NCBI RefSeq assembly: GCF_038446955.1
Contig: NZ_CP151803.1
Location: 4,340,001 to 4,404,000 of the forward strand
Direction of reading: 5' to 3'
Source: Pedobacter sp. FW305-3-2-15-E-R2A2
GTDB taxonomy: Bacteria > Bacteroidota > Bacteroidia > Sphingobacteriales > Sphingobacteriaceae
DNA: 64,000 bases
Positions 42,137 through 50,661 of this stretch are shown one piece after another. The notes under the pieces are model-generated. The model was not told the DNA's origin and searched no databases. It worked only from the letters and a program-made list of their open reading frames with translations. Numbering within the stretch: position 1 is the stretch's first letter; each line of letters opens with the position of its first letter. The translations under genes and the position numbers were made by a program.

Positions 42137-42874
42137 ATGAAAATATTAGTTTGTATCAGTAATGTGCCCGACACAACGACAAAAATAACTTTTACTAACG
42201 ATAATACACAATTCAATACATCAGGCGTTTCATTTATTGTGAATCCCTATGATGAAATTGCCTTATCAAGAGCAATTGAGCTGTGTGCCGGTGATAAAGG
42301 AACCGTTACCGTTATCAATGTTGGAGAAAGCGTCACAGAACCAACCATAAGAAAAGCACTTGCCATCGGAGCAGATGATGCTGTCAGAATCAATGCAGAA
42401 CCAAGAGATGCCTATTTCACGGCTTATCAGATCGCTGAATATGCGAAAACCACTGATTACGACATGATCCTTTGCGGTCGTGAATCCATTGATTACAACG
42501 GATCACAGGTAGCTGCAATGGTTGGCGAATTTTTAGACATCCCTTCTATTTCAATCATTAAGAAATTAGATTATGATGGAACAACAGCGACTATTGAACG
42601 TGAAATTGAAGGTGGTAAAGAAGTCGTTTCTGTAAGCGGCAAATTTATCGCAAGTTGTGCAGAAGGAACCGCTGTAGCAACCATTCCAAATATGAGAGGC
42701 ATCATGTCTGCAAGATCTAAACCGCTGCAGGTTGTTGAAGCTAAAGAAATAGCACAAATATCAAAAGTACAACAGTTTGACACTCCTCCTCCGCGTGGAG
42801 CCGTTAAATTAGTGCCTGCAGATGAAACAGAAAAGTTAATCGGCCTTTTACATTCAGAAGCTAAGGTTATCTAA
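42137..42874 (+). CDS. etfB: Electron transfer flavoprotein, beta subunit
   Basis: A 245-residue cytoplasmic protein. The start at 42137 (MKILVCISNVPDTTTKI) is the standard ETF-beta N-terminus. Family motifs are SFIVNPYDEIALSRAIEL, CGRESIDYNGSQVAAMVGEFL and the signature TIPNMRGIMSARSKPLQVV. It binds AMP and, with EtfA, carries electrons from acyl-CoA dehydrogenases to the quinone pool. etfA follows 44 bases downstream. Confidence 0.96.
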   Translation: MKILVCISNVPDTTTKITFTNDNTQFNTSGVSFIVNPYDEIALSRAIELCAGDKGTVTVINVGESVTEPTIRKALAIGADDAVRINAEPRDAYFTAYQIAEYAKTTDYDMILCGRESIDYNGSQVAAMVGEFLDIPSISIIKKLDYDGTTATIEREIEGGKEVVSVSGKFIASCAEGTAVATIPNMRGIMSARSKPLQVVEAKEIAQISKVQQFDTPPPRGAVKLVPADETEKLIGLLHSEAKVI

Positions 42875-42918
42875 GCTTTCTATTTCACAGTTTAAAAAAA
42901 TTATTTAATAAAGATCTT

Positions 42919-43890
42919 ATGTCAGTTTTAGTATATGTAGAACAAGTCGATGGTAAGTTTAAGAAATCTGTTTTCGAAGCAGTATCTTATGCAAAAGCCA
43001 TTGCAGATATACAAGGAAGTAGCTTAACCGCAATATCTATTGGTAATGTTGGAGAAGCTGAGCTTAAAGAACTTGGTAAATACGGAGCTTCTAAAGTTTT
43101 AAATGTTTCGAATGACCAGTTAAAAAACTTCGTTAATCAGGCTTATGCCTCGGTAATTGCTGAAGCAGCGAAAAAAGAAAATGCAGCAGTAGTTGTTTTG
43201 TCTAACTCTTTCTCCGGAAAAGGTCTGGCACCACGTGTTGCGGTAAAACTGGAAGCAGGATTGGTAGACGGTGCGGTAGAATTGCCTAAATTAGATGGAG
43301 GTCAGTTCTTAGTAAAGAAAACGGCTTTCTCTGGTAAAGCTTTTGCCATTACTGAATTGACTTCAGCCATTAAAGTGATTGCTTTAAATCCAAATGCTTT
43401 TGGTGTAAAGGAATCTGCTGTTGAGGCAACGGTTGAGGCATTCAGCCCGGAAATCAAAGCCACAGACTTTACTGCAATCGTTAAAGAAATTGTAAGGGCA
43501 ACGAATAAAGTTTCCCTTCCTGATGCAGAACTGGTTGTTTCAGCTGGAAGAGGTTTAAAAGGTCCGGAAAACTGGGGAATGATCGAAGAGCTGGCTAACC
43601 TTTTGGGTGCTGCTACTGCTTGTTCTAAACCAGTATCTGATGCAGACTGGAGACCACATTCGGAGCACGTTGGACAAACAGGAATTGCGATCAGTCCGAA
43701 CTTATACATTGCAATCGGTATTTCAGGAGCGATCCAGCATTTAGCCGGAGTAAGTTCTTCGAAAGTTATTGTAGTGATCAATATTGATCCTGAGGCTCCT
43801 TTCTTTAAGGTTGCTGACTACGGAATCGTTGGTGATGCCTTTGTGGTAGTCCCTAAATTAATTGAAGCTTTAAAAGCACATAAAGGTTAA
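42919..43890 (+). CDS. etfA: Electron transfer flavoprotein, alpha subunit
   Basis: A 323-residue FAD-binding subunit. The C-terminal domain has the ETF-alpha signature: VSAGRGLKGPENWGMIEELANLLGAATACSKPVSDADWRPHSEHVGQTG, then LYIAIGISGAIQHLAGVSSSKVIVVINIDPEAPFFKVADYGIVGD. It partners EtfB and is cytoplasmic. The short type without a ferredoxin domain suggests a housekeeping beta-oxidation ETF rather than a bifurcating one. It ends at a terminator-like hairpin. Confidence 0.96.
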   Translation: MSVLVYVEQVDGKFKKSVFEAVSYAKAIADIQGSSLTAISIGNVGEAELKELGKYGASKVLNVSNDQLKNFVNQAYASVIAEAAKKENAAVVVLSNSFSGKGLAPRVAVKLEAGLVDGAVELPKLDGGQFLVKKTAFSGKAFAITELTSAIKVIALNPNAFGVKESAVEATVEAFSPEIKATDFTAIVKEIVRATNKVSLPDAELVVSAGRGLKGPENWGMIEELANLLGAATACSKPVSDADWRPHSEHVGQTGIAISPNLYIAIGISGAIQHLAGVSSSKVIVVINIDPEAPFFKVADYGIVGDAFVVVPKLIEALKAHKG

Positions 43891-43893
43891 TTG

Positions 43894-43929
43894 AATACCC
43901 GGCTGAAGCTTTTGTTTTGGCCGGGTATT
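43894..43929 (+). terminator. Hairpin between etfA and the bifunctional nuclease gene
   Basis: Perfect 10-bp arms AATACCCGGC and GCCGGGTATT. It ends 7 bases before the next start codon, so it may also affect translation of that gene. Confidence 0.65.
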
Positions 43930-43936
43930 ATTTAAT

Positions 43937-44551
43937 ATGAAAAAAGTAAAACTCGACATTATTGGTTTGTCCTATAGCCAAACCCAATCAGGAGCTTATG
44001 CCCTGGTTCTTGGTGAAGTAAATGGCAGAAGACGTTTACCGATTATTATCGGTGCGTTTGAAGCACAGGCTATTGCCATAGAAATTGAGAAAATGGTCCC
44101 TAGTCGTCCGTTAACTCATGATCTGTTTAAAACCTTCGCCCAGACCTACAATGTGCAAATCACGGAAATCCTGATCTACAATCTGGTAGAAGGTGTTTTC
44201 TTTGCAAAGCTGATTTGTACAGACGGTGAAAGTATCCAGGAAATTGACGCGAGAACATCCGATGCCATCGCATTGGCGGTCCGCTTCAATGCCACCATCT
44301 ACACCTACGAATTTATCCTTTCTTCTGCAGGTATCGTCATCGAAGGCAATGATTTCCTGTTTCTGGAGAATATGGACAACATTCCAAAAGATCAGGGCGC
44401 TGAAGACATTGGTGCCTCTATTCCGGGTGCTAATTACAAATCCCTCAGCATTGAGGAGTTAAATCAAAAACTTCAGGAGGCAATTGCCGAAGAAGCTTAT
44501 GAGAAAGCGGCAAGAATACGCGATGAGCTAAACAAAAGAAATTCTGCATAA
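43937..44551 (+). CDS. Bifunctional nuclease (BFN/DUF151) with C-terminal UVR motif
   Basis: A 204-residue protein. The BFN domain (about 1-130) has SQTQSGAYALVLGEVNGRRRLPIIIGAFEAQAIAIEIEK, PLTHDLFKTF and DARTSDAIALAVRF. The C-terminal UvrB/UvrC motif (about 165-200) reads LNQKLQEAIAEEAYEKAARIRDELN. The plant founder of the family has DNase and RNase activity; bacterial roles are poorly known. The combination BFN plus UVR is usual in Bacteroidetes. A hairpin precedes it and an inverted repeat follows. Confidence 0.9.
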   Translation: MKKVKLDIIGLSYSQTQSGAYALVLGEVNGRRRLPIIIGAFEAQAIAIEIEKMVPSRPLTHDLFKTFAQTYNVQITEILIYNLVEGVFFAKLICTDGESIQEIDARTSDAIALAVRFNATIYTYEFILSSAGIVIEGNDFLFLENMDNIPKDQGAEDIGASIPGANYKSLSIEELNQKLQEAIAEEAYEKAARIRDELNKRNSA

Positions 44552-44580
44552 CACCATATCTCCATACTATTTTACTTAAA

Positions 44581-44629
44581 AAGCTGAATAGTTTTATATA
44601 TTGTTTTAAAATAATGATATATTCAGCTT
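44581..44629 (+). terminator. Inverted repeat after the bifunctional nuclease gene
   Basis: Perfect 10-bp arms AAGCTGAATA and TATTCAGCTT around a 29-base AT-rich loop. It lacks a T tract, so termination is only possible. Confidence 0.4.
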
Positions 44630-44657
44630 CTATTCAAAATCAAACTAAACTATTATT

Positions 44658-45923
44658 ATGAATGTTAAGTTTCGCTTAACTGTGATGAATTTCCTACAGT
44701 TTTTCATTTGGGGATCATGGCTAATTACCATCGGAGTATACTGGTTTCAAAACAAAAATTGGTCCGGTGCTGAATTTGGAGCTATTTTCTCGACGATGGG
44801 AATTTCTTCTATTTTCATGCCTGCACTTACAGGAATCATTTCCGATCGTTTTGTTAATGCCGAAAAATTATATGGCGTATTACATATTTTAGGAGCTATT
44901 GTACTTTTCACCTTACCTATGGTGACCAATCCATCTGTTTTCTTTTGGGTGATTCTTCTGAACATGATTTTCTACATGCCTACCCTTTCCTTATCCATCA
45001 CGGTAGCTTATTCTGCGCTAAAAAGCAGCAATAAAGATGTAGTGAAAGACTATCCACCTATCCGCATCTGGGGAACAATAGGTTTTATTGCCGCGCTATG
45101 GGTGGTAAGTCTTACCGGAAATGAAGCCTCTTCCAATCAGTTTTATATTGCATCAGCAGTTTCTCTTGCATTAGGTTTATATGCATTTACGCTTCCAAAA
45201 TGCCCTCCTTTGGCCAGTAAGATCGCTACAAAATCCTTCGTTGATGCGTTAGGTCTAAAGGCATTCACACTTTTCAAACAAAGAAAATTTGCAGTTTTTT
45301 TCTTTTTTTCCATGTTTTTGGGTGCAGCATTACAGCTGACCAATGCCTATGGTGATACTTTTCTTCATGATTTCAAAAATGTACCTGCCTATCAGGATCT
45401 TCTTGCCGTAAAATATCCGGCAGTCATCATGTCCATCTCTCAAATCTCAGAGACCTTGTTTATCCTCGCCATCCCCTTTTTCCTGCGGAAATTTGGGATC
45501 AAATACGTGATGCTGTTCAGTATGATTGCCTGGGTATTGCGCTTTGGTCTTTTTGCCTTTGCTGACCCGGCTGGTGGTTTATGGATGATCATTTTATCTT
45601 GTATTATCTATGGAATGGCTTTCGATTTCTTCAATATCTCTGGTTCCCTGTTTGTGGAAACGCAGATAGATGAAACGATCAGAGGTAGCGCCCAGGGTTT
45701 ATTTATGATGATGGTAAATGGTTTCGGAGCGCTTTTCGGAAGTTTTGCAAGTGGATATATCATACAACACTTCTTCACCAATGCAGATCAAAGTAAAGAC
45801 TGGCATCACATCTGGCTTACTTTCGCTGCCTATACCCTGGTTTTAGCCGTTGTATTCCCTTTTATTTTCAAATACAAGCATAACAAGGCAGAAGCAAAAG
45901 CCATTGAGGCGATGAACCACTAA
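44658..45923 (+). CDS. nupG: Nucleoside permease, NupG-type (NHS family MFS)
   Basis: A 421-residue inner-membrane transporter with twelve predicted helices, aligning by eye end to end with E. coli NupG. Shared blocks are FFIWGSWLITIGVYWF, PPIRIWGTIGFIAALWVVSLTG, SQISETLFILAIPFFLRKFGIKYVM, FDFFNISGSLFVETQID and SAQGLFMMMVNGFGA. It is a proton-coupled nucleoside importer. A DUF3667 gene follows 22 bases downstream in the same direction. Confidence 0.94.
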   Translation: MNVKFRLTVMNFLQFFIWGSWLITIGVYWFQNKNWSGAEFGAIFSTMGISSIFMPALTGIISDRFVNAEKLYGVLHILGAIVLFTLPMVTNPSVFFWVILLNMIFYMPTLSLSITVAYSALKSSNKDVVKDYPPIRIWGTIGFIAALWVVSLTGNEASSNQFYIASAVSLALGLYAFTLPKCPPLASKIATKSFVDALGLKAFTLFKQRKFAVFFFFSMFLGAALQLTNAYGDTFLHDFKNVPAYQDLLAVKYPAVIMSISQISETLFILAIPFFLRKFGIKYVMLFSMIAWVLRFGLFAFADPAGGLWMIILSCIIYGMAFDFFNISGSLFVETQIDETIRGSAQGLFMMMVNGFGALFGSFASGYIIQHFFTNADQSKDWHHIWLTFAAYTLVLAVVFPFIFKYKHNKAEAKAIEAMNH

Positions 45924-45945
45924 ACGCTTTTAAAACTCTCTATAT

Positions 45946-47016
45946 ATGTCAGGTAGATACCGTAAAGAAAAAAACTGTTTAAATTGCAATCATACTGTTG
46001 AAGACCATTTCTGTTCGCATTGCGGACAGGAAAACATCATCGTTGAAGAAGATGCTTTGCACATGATCGTTCATGCCACAGCTGATTATTTCCATTTTGA
46101 GTCGAAATTCTTCGGCACAATAAAACCCCTTCTGGTAAAACCGGGATGGCTTACACAACAATATGTGGATGGTAAAAGGGTAAAGTTCATCCATCCTATC
46201 CGTCTATATATTTTTGTGAGTATCGTCTTCTTCCTGGCGATCCTTAGCGGTGGTCACAAAGCAAAAAAGCAGGTGGAGATTGCTCCGGAAACAAAGGAAG
46301 AAACACTGAGAAAAGACAGTCTTCAAAAAGATGGCCTTACGAGACTTAAAGAAGGGCTTTCCAGCGTCCCGGTTCCCGGAGCATTGAAAGACAGCATCAT
46401 TAGTGACATTAATAAAAACGCAAAAGAACGTAAGAAGGGTCAAAAATCCGAACCGGTATATTTCGAGCTGGACAGTGTATTACGGGGAAAATTTAACACA
46501 GTAGAGGACTATGATAAGCACCAAAAGAGCCTGCCGAAATCAGAGCAGGACAATTTCATTGAAAATTATATCGCTAAAAAAAATATAGATCTTAAAGATT
46601 ATCCCGGCGATGTAGGGAAAAAGATGCTTGAGGATTTTCTTCATAATCTCCCAAAGATGATGTTCCTCCTGCTCCCTTTATTTGCATTTCTTTTAAAGCT
46701 GGTATATATCCGTAAAAAGAAATACTATTACGAACATCTGATCTTTTCTTTTCACCTCCATTCGGCATTATTTCTAAGTATATTGGTAACGATACTTCTT
46801 TGCTGGCTCTCAGGTTTCGTTTATAATGTAACCGGTTTTCTGCGGGGAGTATGTTTCTTTTACATTGTTTGGTACATCTACCGCTCTTTAAGAACCTTTT
46901 ATAACAGTAGCCGATGGATCACTGTTTTTAAGATCTTCTTCCTTTTGTTTGGCTATACCATTTTGGTTTCCATCACTTTTCTTATTGGAATTGCTTTGTC
47001 TGTAGTGATGATGTAG
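45946..47016 (+). CDS. DUF3667 zinc-ribbon membrane protein
   Basis: A 356-residue protein. An N-terminal zinc ribbon has two Cys-x2-Cys pairs (CLNCNHTVEDHFCSHCGQEN, about 11-30). The DUF3667 block follows, with FFGTIKPLLVKPGWLTQQYVDGKRVKFIHPIRLYIFVSIVFFLAI (about 55-100). Then comes a charged periplasmic or cytoplasmic loop (about 105-230) and three C-terminal transmembrane helices. The family is found almost only in Bacteroidetes, and its function is not known. It is likely co-transcribed with nupG and ends at a strong terminator. Confidence 0.9.
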   Translation: MSGRYRKEKNCLNCNHTVEDHFCSHCGQENIIVEEDALHMIVHATADYFHFESKFFGTIKPLLVKPGWLTQQYVDGKRVKFIHPIRLYIFVSIVFFLAILSGGHKAKKQVEIAPETKEETLRKDSLQKDGLTRLKEGLSSVPVPGALKDSIISDINKNAKERKKGQKSEPVYFELDSVLRGKFNTVEDYDKHQKSLPKSEQDNFIENYIAKKNIDLKDYPGDVGKKMLEDFLHNLPKMMFLLLPLFAFLLKLVYIRKKKYYYEHLIFSFHLHSALFLSILVTILLCWLSGFVYNVTGFLRGVCFFYIVWYIYRSLRTFYNSSRWITVFKIFFLLFGYTILVSITFLIGIALSVVMM

Positions 47017-47040
47017 GAAGATAAAAATATTGGTTATAAA

Positions 47041-47070
47041 AAAACCGCTGACCATATGGTCAGCGGTTTT
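47041..47070. terminator. Bidirectional terminator between the DUF3667 gene and gltA
   Basis: Perfect 13-bp arms AAAACCGCTGACC and GGTCAGCGGTTTT with an ATAT loop and a T tract. Confidence 0.95.
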
Positions 47071-47090
47071 TTTATAACCTTAATTATAGA

Positions 47091-48377
47091 TTATCTTTTG
47101 CTGATGTCCGTAAAATCTCTGTTGGTATGACCTACATACACCTGACGTGGGCGACCAATAGGTTCTTTGTTCTCATGCATTTCTTTCCATTGTGCAATCC
47201 ATCCTGGCAGGCGGCCCAGGGCAAACAATACCGTGAACATGTCTGTAGGGAAACCTAAAGCTCTGTAAATGATTCCTGAGTAAAAATCTACGTTAGGATA
47301 CAATTTACGTTCTACGAAGTAAGGATCGTTTAATGCAGCTTCTTCCAGTTTTTTCGCAATTTCCAGAACAGGATCATTGATGCCTAATTTCTCCAGGATC
47401 TCATCACAAGCTTTCTTGATGATTTTTGCTCTTGGATCAAAGTTTTTATAAACACGGTGACCAAAGCCCATCATACGGAAAGGATCGTTTTTATCTTTTG
47501 CTTTGTTGATCCATTTTTCTGTATCTCCACCATCTTCCTTAATGCGTTCCAGCATTTCGATTACTGCCTGGTTTGCACCACCATGAAGCGGGCCCCAAAG
47601 TGCAGCGATTCCTGCAGATACTGAAGCGTAAAGATTACAGTCTGAAGAACCGACCATTCTTACCGTTGAAGCAGAACAGTTCTGCTCATGATCAGCATGA
47701 AGGATCAGTAAAGTATTCATTGCTTTCACTACTACCGGATCAATTTCCACTTCTTCGGTACGCTGACCAAAGATCATGTTTAAGAAATTGCTAACGTAGT
47801 CGTATTTATTTTTTGGATAGATCAGTGGATGACCTAAAGATTTTTTATAAATGAAAGATACAATAGTCGGGAATTTCGCCAATAGTTTGATCATGGTCAG
47901 GTCCATGGTCTCCGGATCAGAATTTGCATTTAAAGATTCCGGATAGAATGTAGACAATGAGCAGACCAAAGAAGCCAGTTGCGCCATTGGATGAGATTTA
48001 GAAGGATATCCATCCAAAAACTTTTTCATGTCTTCATGAATCAGTGTATGACGACTGATCGAAGCCTGAAAATCATCCAGTTGTTCTTGTTTAGGTAAAT
48101 CGCCATATATAAGCAGGTAAGCAACTTCCAGAAAAGTTGATTTTTCTGCAAGTACTTCGATTGGGTAACCGCGGTATTTTAAAACTCCTTTTTCACCATC
48201 TAAAAAGGTAATTGCACTTTTCGTGGACCCCGTATTTTTGTAACCAAGGTCTAGTGTAATGTGACCTGTTAAATCTCTAAGCTTTGAAATATCTATAGAC
48301 TTCTCCCCTTCGGTACCTGTAATAACGGGAAATTCATAGACTTTTCCGTCAATCTTAATTTCTGCAATATCTGACAT
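47091..48377 (-). CDS. gltA: Citrate synthase
   Basis: A 428-residue type II (hexameric, NADH-sensitive type) citrate synthase that condenses oxaloacetate and acetyl-CoA at entry to the TCA cycle. The catalytic His residues lie in ILHADHEQNCSAST and LWGPLHGGANQAVIEML / MGFGHRVYKNFDPRA, and the catalytic Asp in NVDFYSGIIYRALGFP. The N-terminal beta-rich extension (EIKIDGKVYEFPVITGTEGEKSIDI) is the Gram-negative type II form. A TAGTTTTG box reads toward it at 48410-48403. Confidence 0.98.
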   Translation of the reverse strand: MSDIAEIKIDGKVYEFPVITGTEGEKSIDISKLRDLTGHITLDLGYKNTGSTKSAITFLDGEKGVLKYRGYPIEVLAEKSTFLEVAYLLIYGDLPKQEQLDDFQASISRHTLIHEDMKKFLDGYPSKSHPMAQLASLVCSLSTFYPESLNANSDPETMDLTMIKLLAKFPTIVSFIYKKSLGHPLIYPKNKYDYVSNFLNMIFGQRTEEVEIDPVVVKAMNTLLILHADHEQNCSASTVRMVGSSDCNLYASVSAGIAALWGPLHGGANQAVIEMLERIKEDGGDTEKWINKAKDKNDPFRMMGFGHRVYKNFDPRAKIIKKACDEILEKLGINDPVLEIAKKLEEAALNDPYFVERKLYPNVDFYSGIIYRALGFPTDMFTVLFALGRLPGWIAQWKEMHENKEPIGRPRQVYVGHTNRDFTDISKR

Positions 48378-48402
48378 ATATATATCTTAAATTTATAATA
48401 AA

Positions 48403-48410
48403 CAAAACTA
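48403..48410 (-). promoter_or_regulatory. -7 box of gltA
   Basis: It reads TAGTTTTG on the minus strand, 25 bases before the ATG at 48377. Confidence 0.4.
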
Positions 48411-48502
48411 ACTAATCCATTTTGATTAGCCTTTAATCAGCTATAACAAAGCTGTTAAATAATTATTAAATGTGAGTCAAATCCAAGTAAGAATCCGAGA
48501 TT

Positions 48503-49042
48503 CTATTTGGCAGGTTTTAGCTCTTCGAGAACCGCACCACACTCCATCATCTCATCACCATAATATGGATTCTGGATTTTCTTTTCTGAAGCCAGCCAAT
48601 CGCCTCCATCCCCGTTATTTGCCATTGGGCAATGCTGAACGTAAATGGCTCCTTTTTCAATGTCTGCATGTTTAAACATCGCAATCAAATCGGAACTAAG
48701 GGCAGTAAAATCTTTTCTTTGGGCAGCAAGATCTTTGGCGGTGGCAATTTTTCCTGCAGTAACGGCAGTATTTTCACATCCTTTATAGCCGGCCAGACTG
48801 GTTTTAAGCGCGGATGCTGTTTTTTGGGCATCTTCAAATTTTGAGCTGACCAGCGCATTCTTTAAAGAGATATAGCCATTGTAAATGGACTGTACACTGG
48901 CGTCTTTGAGCTGAACACTAACCGTCGCCGTTTCGGCTTCTTTGCTTTTTGCAGTGCTATCTGCACTTAAAGCCACTTTTTGATTAGTGTTTGTACAGGA
49001 TGTAGCAATCATAATTGCTGCTACAGCGAGGTATCTTTTCAT
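48503..49042 (-). CDS. DUF3347 lipoprotein
   Basis: A 179-residue protein with a lipoprotein signal (MKRYLAVAAIMIATSC, lipobox IATSC). The body is a four-helix DUF3347 domain (about 45-150) with the conserved QHCPMANNGDGGDWLASEKKIQNPYYGDEMMECG at the end; the Cys, Met and His there suggest metal binding. DUF3347 domains occur next to copper-efflux CusB-like proteins, so a copper or heavy-metal role is plausible but unproven. No metal-resistance genes are adjacent. Confidence 0.85.
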   Translation of the reverse strand: MKRYLAVAAIMIATSCTNTNQKVALSADSTAKSKEAETATVSVQLKDASVQSIYNGYISLKNALVSSKFEDAQKTASALKTSLAGYKGCENTAVTAGKIATAKDLAAQRKDFTALSSDLIAMFKHADIEKGAIYVQHCPMANNGDGGDWLASEKKIQNPYYGDEMMECGAVLEELKPAK

Positions 49043-49127
49043 ATAAGTGTATTAGTTTTTATGAATAACAGATCTATGATATTCTGTTTTTTGGTTAAAT
49101 TACCATTTTAAATTTAAATAAATAAAA

Positions 49128-49152
49128 AAGCCCCCGAAAAAATCGGAGGCTT
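49128..49152 (-). terminator. Terminator of the small outer-membrane protein gene
   Basis: AAGCCCCCGA pairs with TCGGAGGCTT (one mismatch); on the minus strand it is followed by a T-rich tract (CTTTTTTATT). Confidence 0.75.
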
Positions 49153-49176
49153 AGTGTAATTAAGTCTTTTCCAGAC

Positions 49177-49680
49177 CTATAATTTAAAGCCATAGGCCAG
49201 ACGTAATGCTACCTGACCTGTGTTCAAGCCGTCTTTAGGCAAACCTTCGTACTTTACACCTAGGTCCAGACCATTACTCCAGGCGTAGCCAATAGCAGGA
49301 GAATAAAGGAAAGATGTGCCCGAGTTTTTAGTCACCCCAAAAGCTGCACCAACCTCAGCCATCCCATAAAGGCCTGATCCGCTAGGGTCAAAAAATACCT
49401 TTACACCACCTTTCAATGGAATATATCCGTAATCAGGGATATCTATATTGTTAATTGTTTTGCCAATAAAGTGGGTATAACCTGTCGTTACAGGAATAGA
49501 CACTTGTTTGGAAACGTCAAATTGCACTCTCGCATCGGCGCCAATTGCGAAACTATAACCGTCACTGGTTGGAACACCTAAATTAACACCTACACCAAGT
49601 TTTTGCGCATTAACATCCGTACTTAAAAATAAGGCTACTGCAGCTACTGCTGAAGCCATAAAGGTTGTAGACTTTTTCAT
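49177..49680 (-). CDS. Small outer-membrane beta-barrel-like protein
   Basis: A 167-residue protein. The start at 49680 gives a clean Sec signal peptide (MKKSTTFMASAVAAVALFLSTDVNAQ). The mature part has about eight amphipathic strands (LGVGVNLGVPTSDGYSFAIGADARVQFDV, GLYGMAEVGAAFGVT) ending RLAYGFKL. This is an OmpW/OprF-like or general OMP-beta-brl family barrel of unknown role. It is monocistronic, with its own terminator, and lies just downstream of miaA. Confidence 0.8.
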   Translation of the reverse strand: MKKSTTFMASAVAAVALFLSTDVNAQKLGVGVNLGVPTSDGYSFAIGADARVQFDVSKQVSIPVTTGYTHFIGKTINNIDIPDYGYIPLKGGVKVFFDPSGSGLYGMAEVGAAFGVTKNSGTSFLYSPAIGYAWSNGLDLGVKYEGLPKDGLNTGQVALRLAYGFKL

Positions 49681-49725
49681 ACCATGATCTTTACAAAATG
49701 CATGCCACGGACTCATTTATGCTAT

Positions 49726-50661
49726 TTAACTGGCCTTCCAGTGGATATACGCCTCCATCACCTGCTTAAATAACCGATCGGAATCCTGATCGGTATCAAA
49801 CCAGTGAATGGCTACCCCATCCTTTTCCATTTTTCTAAAAAAGGTCATTTGACGTTTTGCAAATTGACATATCGCTGTTCCGAGCTGCAGTTTTAATTCC
49901 TCATTATCCAGGTAGCCAGACAGATAAGCGACAATAAACTTATATTCCAGTCCGTAAAAAGTAAGCACTTCTGGGTTTACCCCTTTTTCAATCAATCCTT
50001 TTACTTCCTCAATCATCCCTTCTTCCAGTCTGGCCTCCATTCTGCGAAGGATTTTCTTCCTGCGCAAGGTCACATCGGAAGTCAGCCCTACTACAAATGG
50101 CCTGATCAAAGGTCGCTTTACAGTAATCAGGTCATGATGACTTAAATATTCGGCAATCTCTATGGCACGGATCAGTCTCTTGAAGGAAGACAGGTCCGCA
50201 TGTTGAGTCAGCGCCGGAGGATAGCTTTTCAGTATGATCCTTAAACCCTCAATATCCTTTAGTCTTAAACCTTCTCTGAGTGCTTCGTTTACAGGAATGG
50301 CCGTATACTCATGATCCTGAAAGATACTGTGCATATACATCCCTGTTCCACCACAAAGGATAGGCAGTACTTTTCTGGTGTTCAGATCTTCAAACACACG
50401 GTAAAAATCTTCTTTGAACTCATTTACGTTGTATTTCCCTCCAGCTTCCCGGATATTGATCAGATGATAAGGAATCTGTTGGCCATTCCGCTCATATTCC
50501 TTCAGGTCTTTTCCCGTACCAATGTCCATATCTTTAAACACCTGCCTGCTATCGGCACTGATCAGTTCTCCCTGAAGCGCCTCAGCCAACCGTACTGCAA
50601 GTTTCGTTTTTCCGGAAGCCGTAGGGCCTAATACGACCAATAGTGGGTATTCCTGCTCCAT
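49726..50661 (-). CDS. miaA: tRNA dimethylallyltransferase
   Basis: A 311-residue enzyme that adds a dimethylallyl group to A37 of tRNAs reading UNN codons. The P-loop LGPTASGKTKLAVRLAE, SADSRQVFKDMDIGTGK (catalytic Asp, Arg) and CGGTGMYMHSI motifs are intact, and KRQMTFFRKM lies near the end. Its ATG directly abuts the stop of the upstream 280-residue gene (50661/50662), so translation is coupled. Confidence 0.95.
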   Translation of the reverse strand: MEQEYPLLVVLGPTASGKTKLAVRLAEALQGELISADSRQVFKDMDIGTGKDLKEYERNGQQIPYHLINIREAGGKYNVNEFKEDFYRVFEDLNTRKVLPILCGGTGMYMHSIFQDHEYTAIPVNEALREGLRLKDIEGLRIILKSYPPALTQHADLSSFKRLIRAIEIAEYLSHHDLITVKRPLIRPFVVGLTSDVTLRRKKILRRMEARLEEGMIEEVKGLIEKGVNPEVLTFYGLEYKFIVAYLSGYLDNEELKLQLGTAICQFAKRQMTFFRKMEKDGVAIHWFDTDQDSDRLFKQVMEAYIHWKAS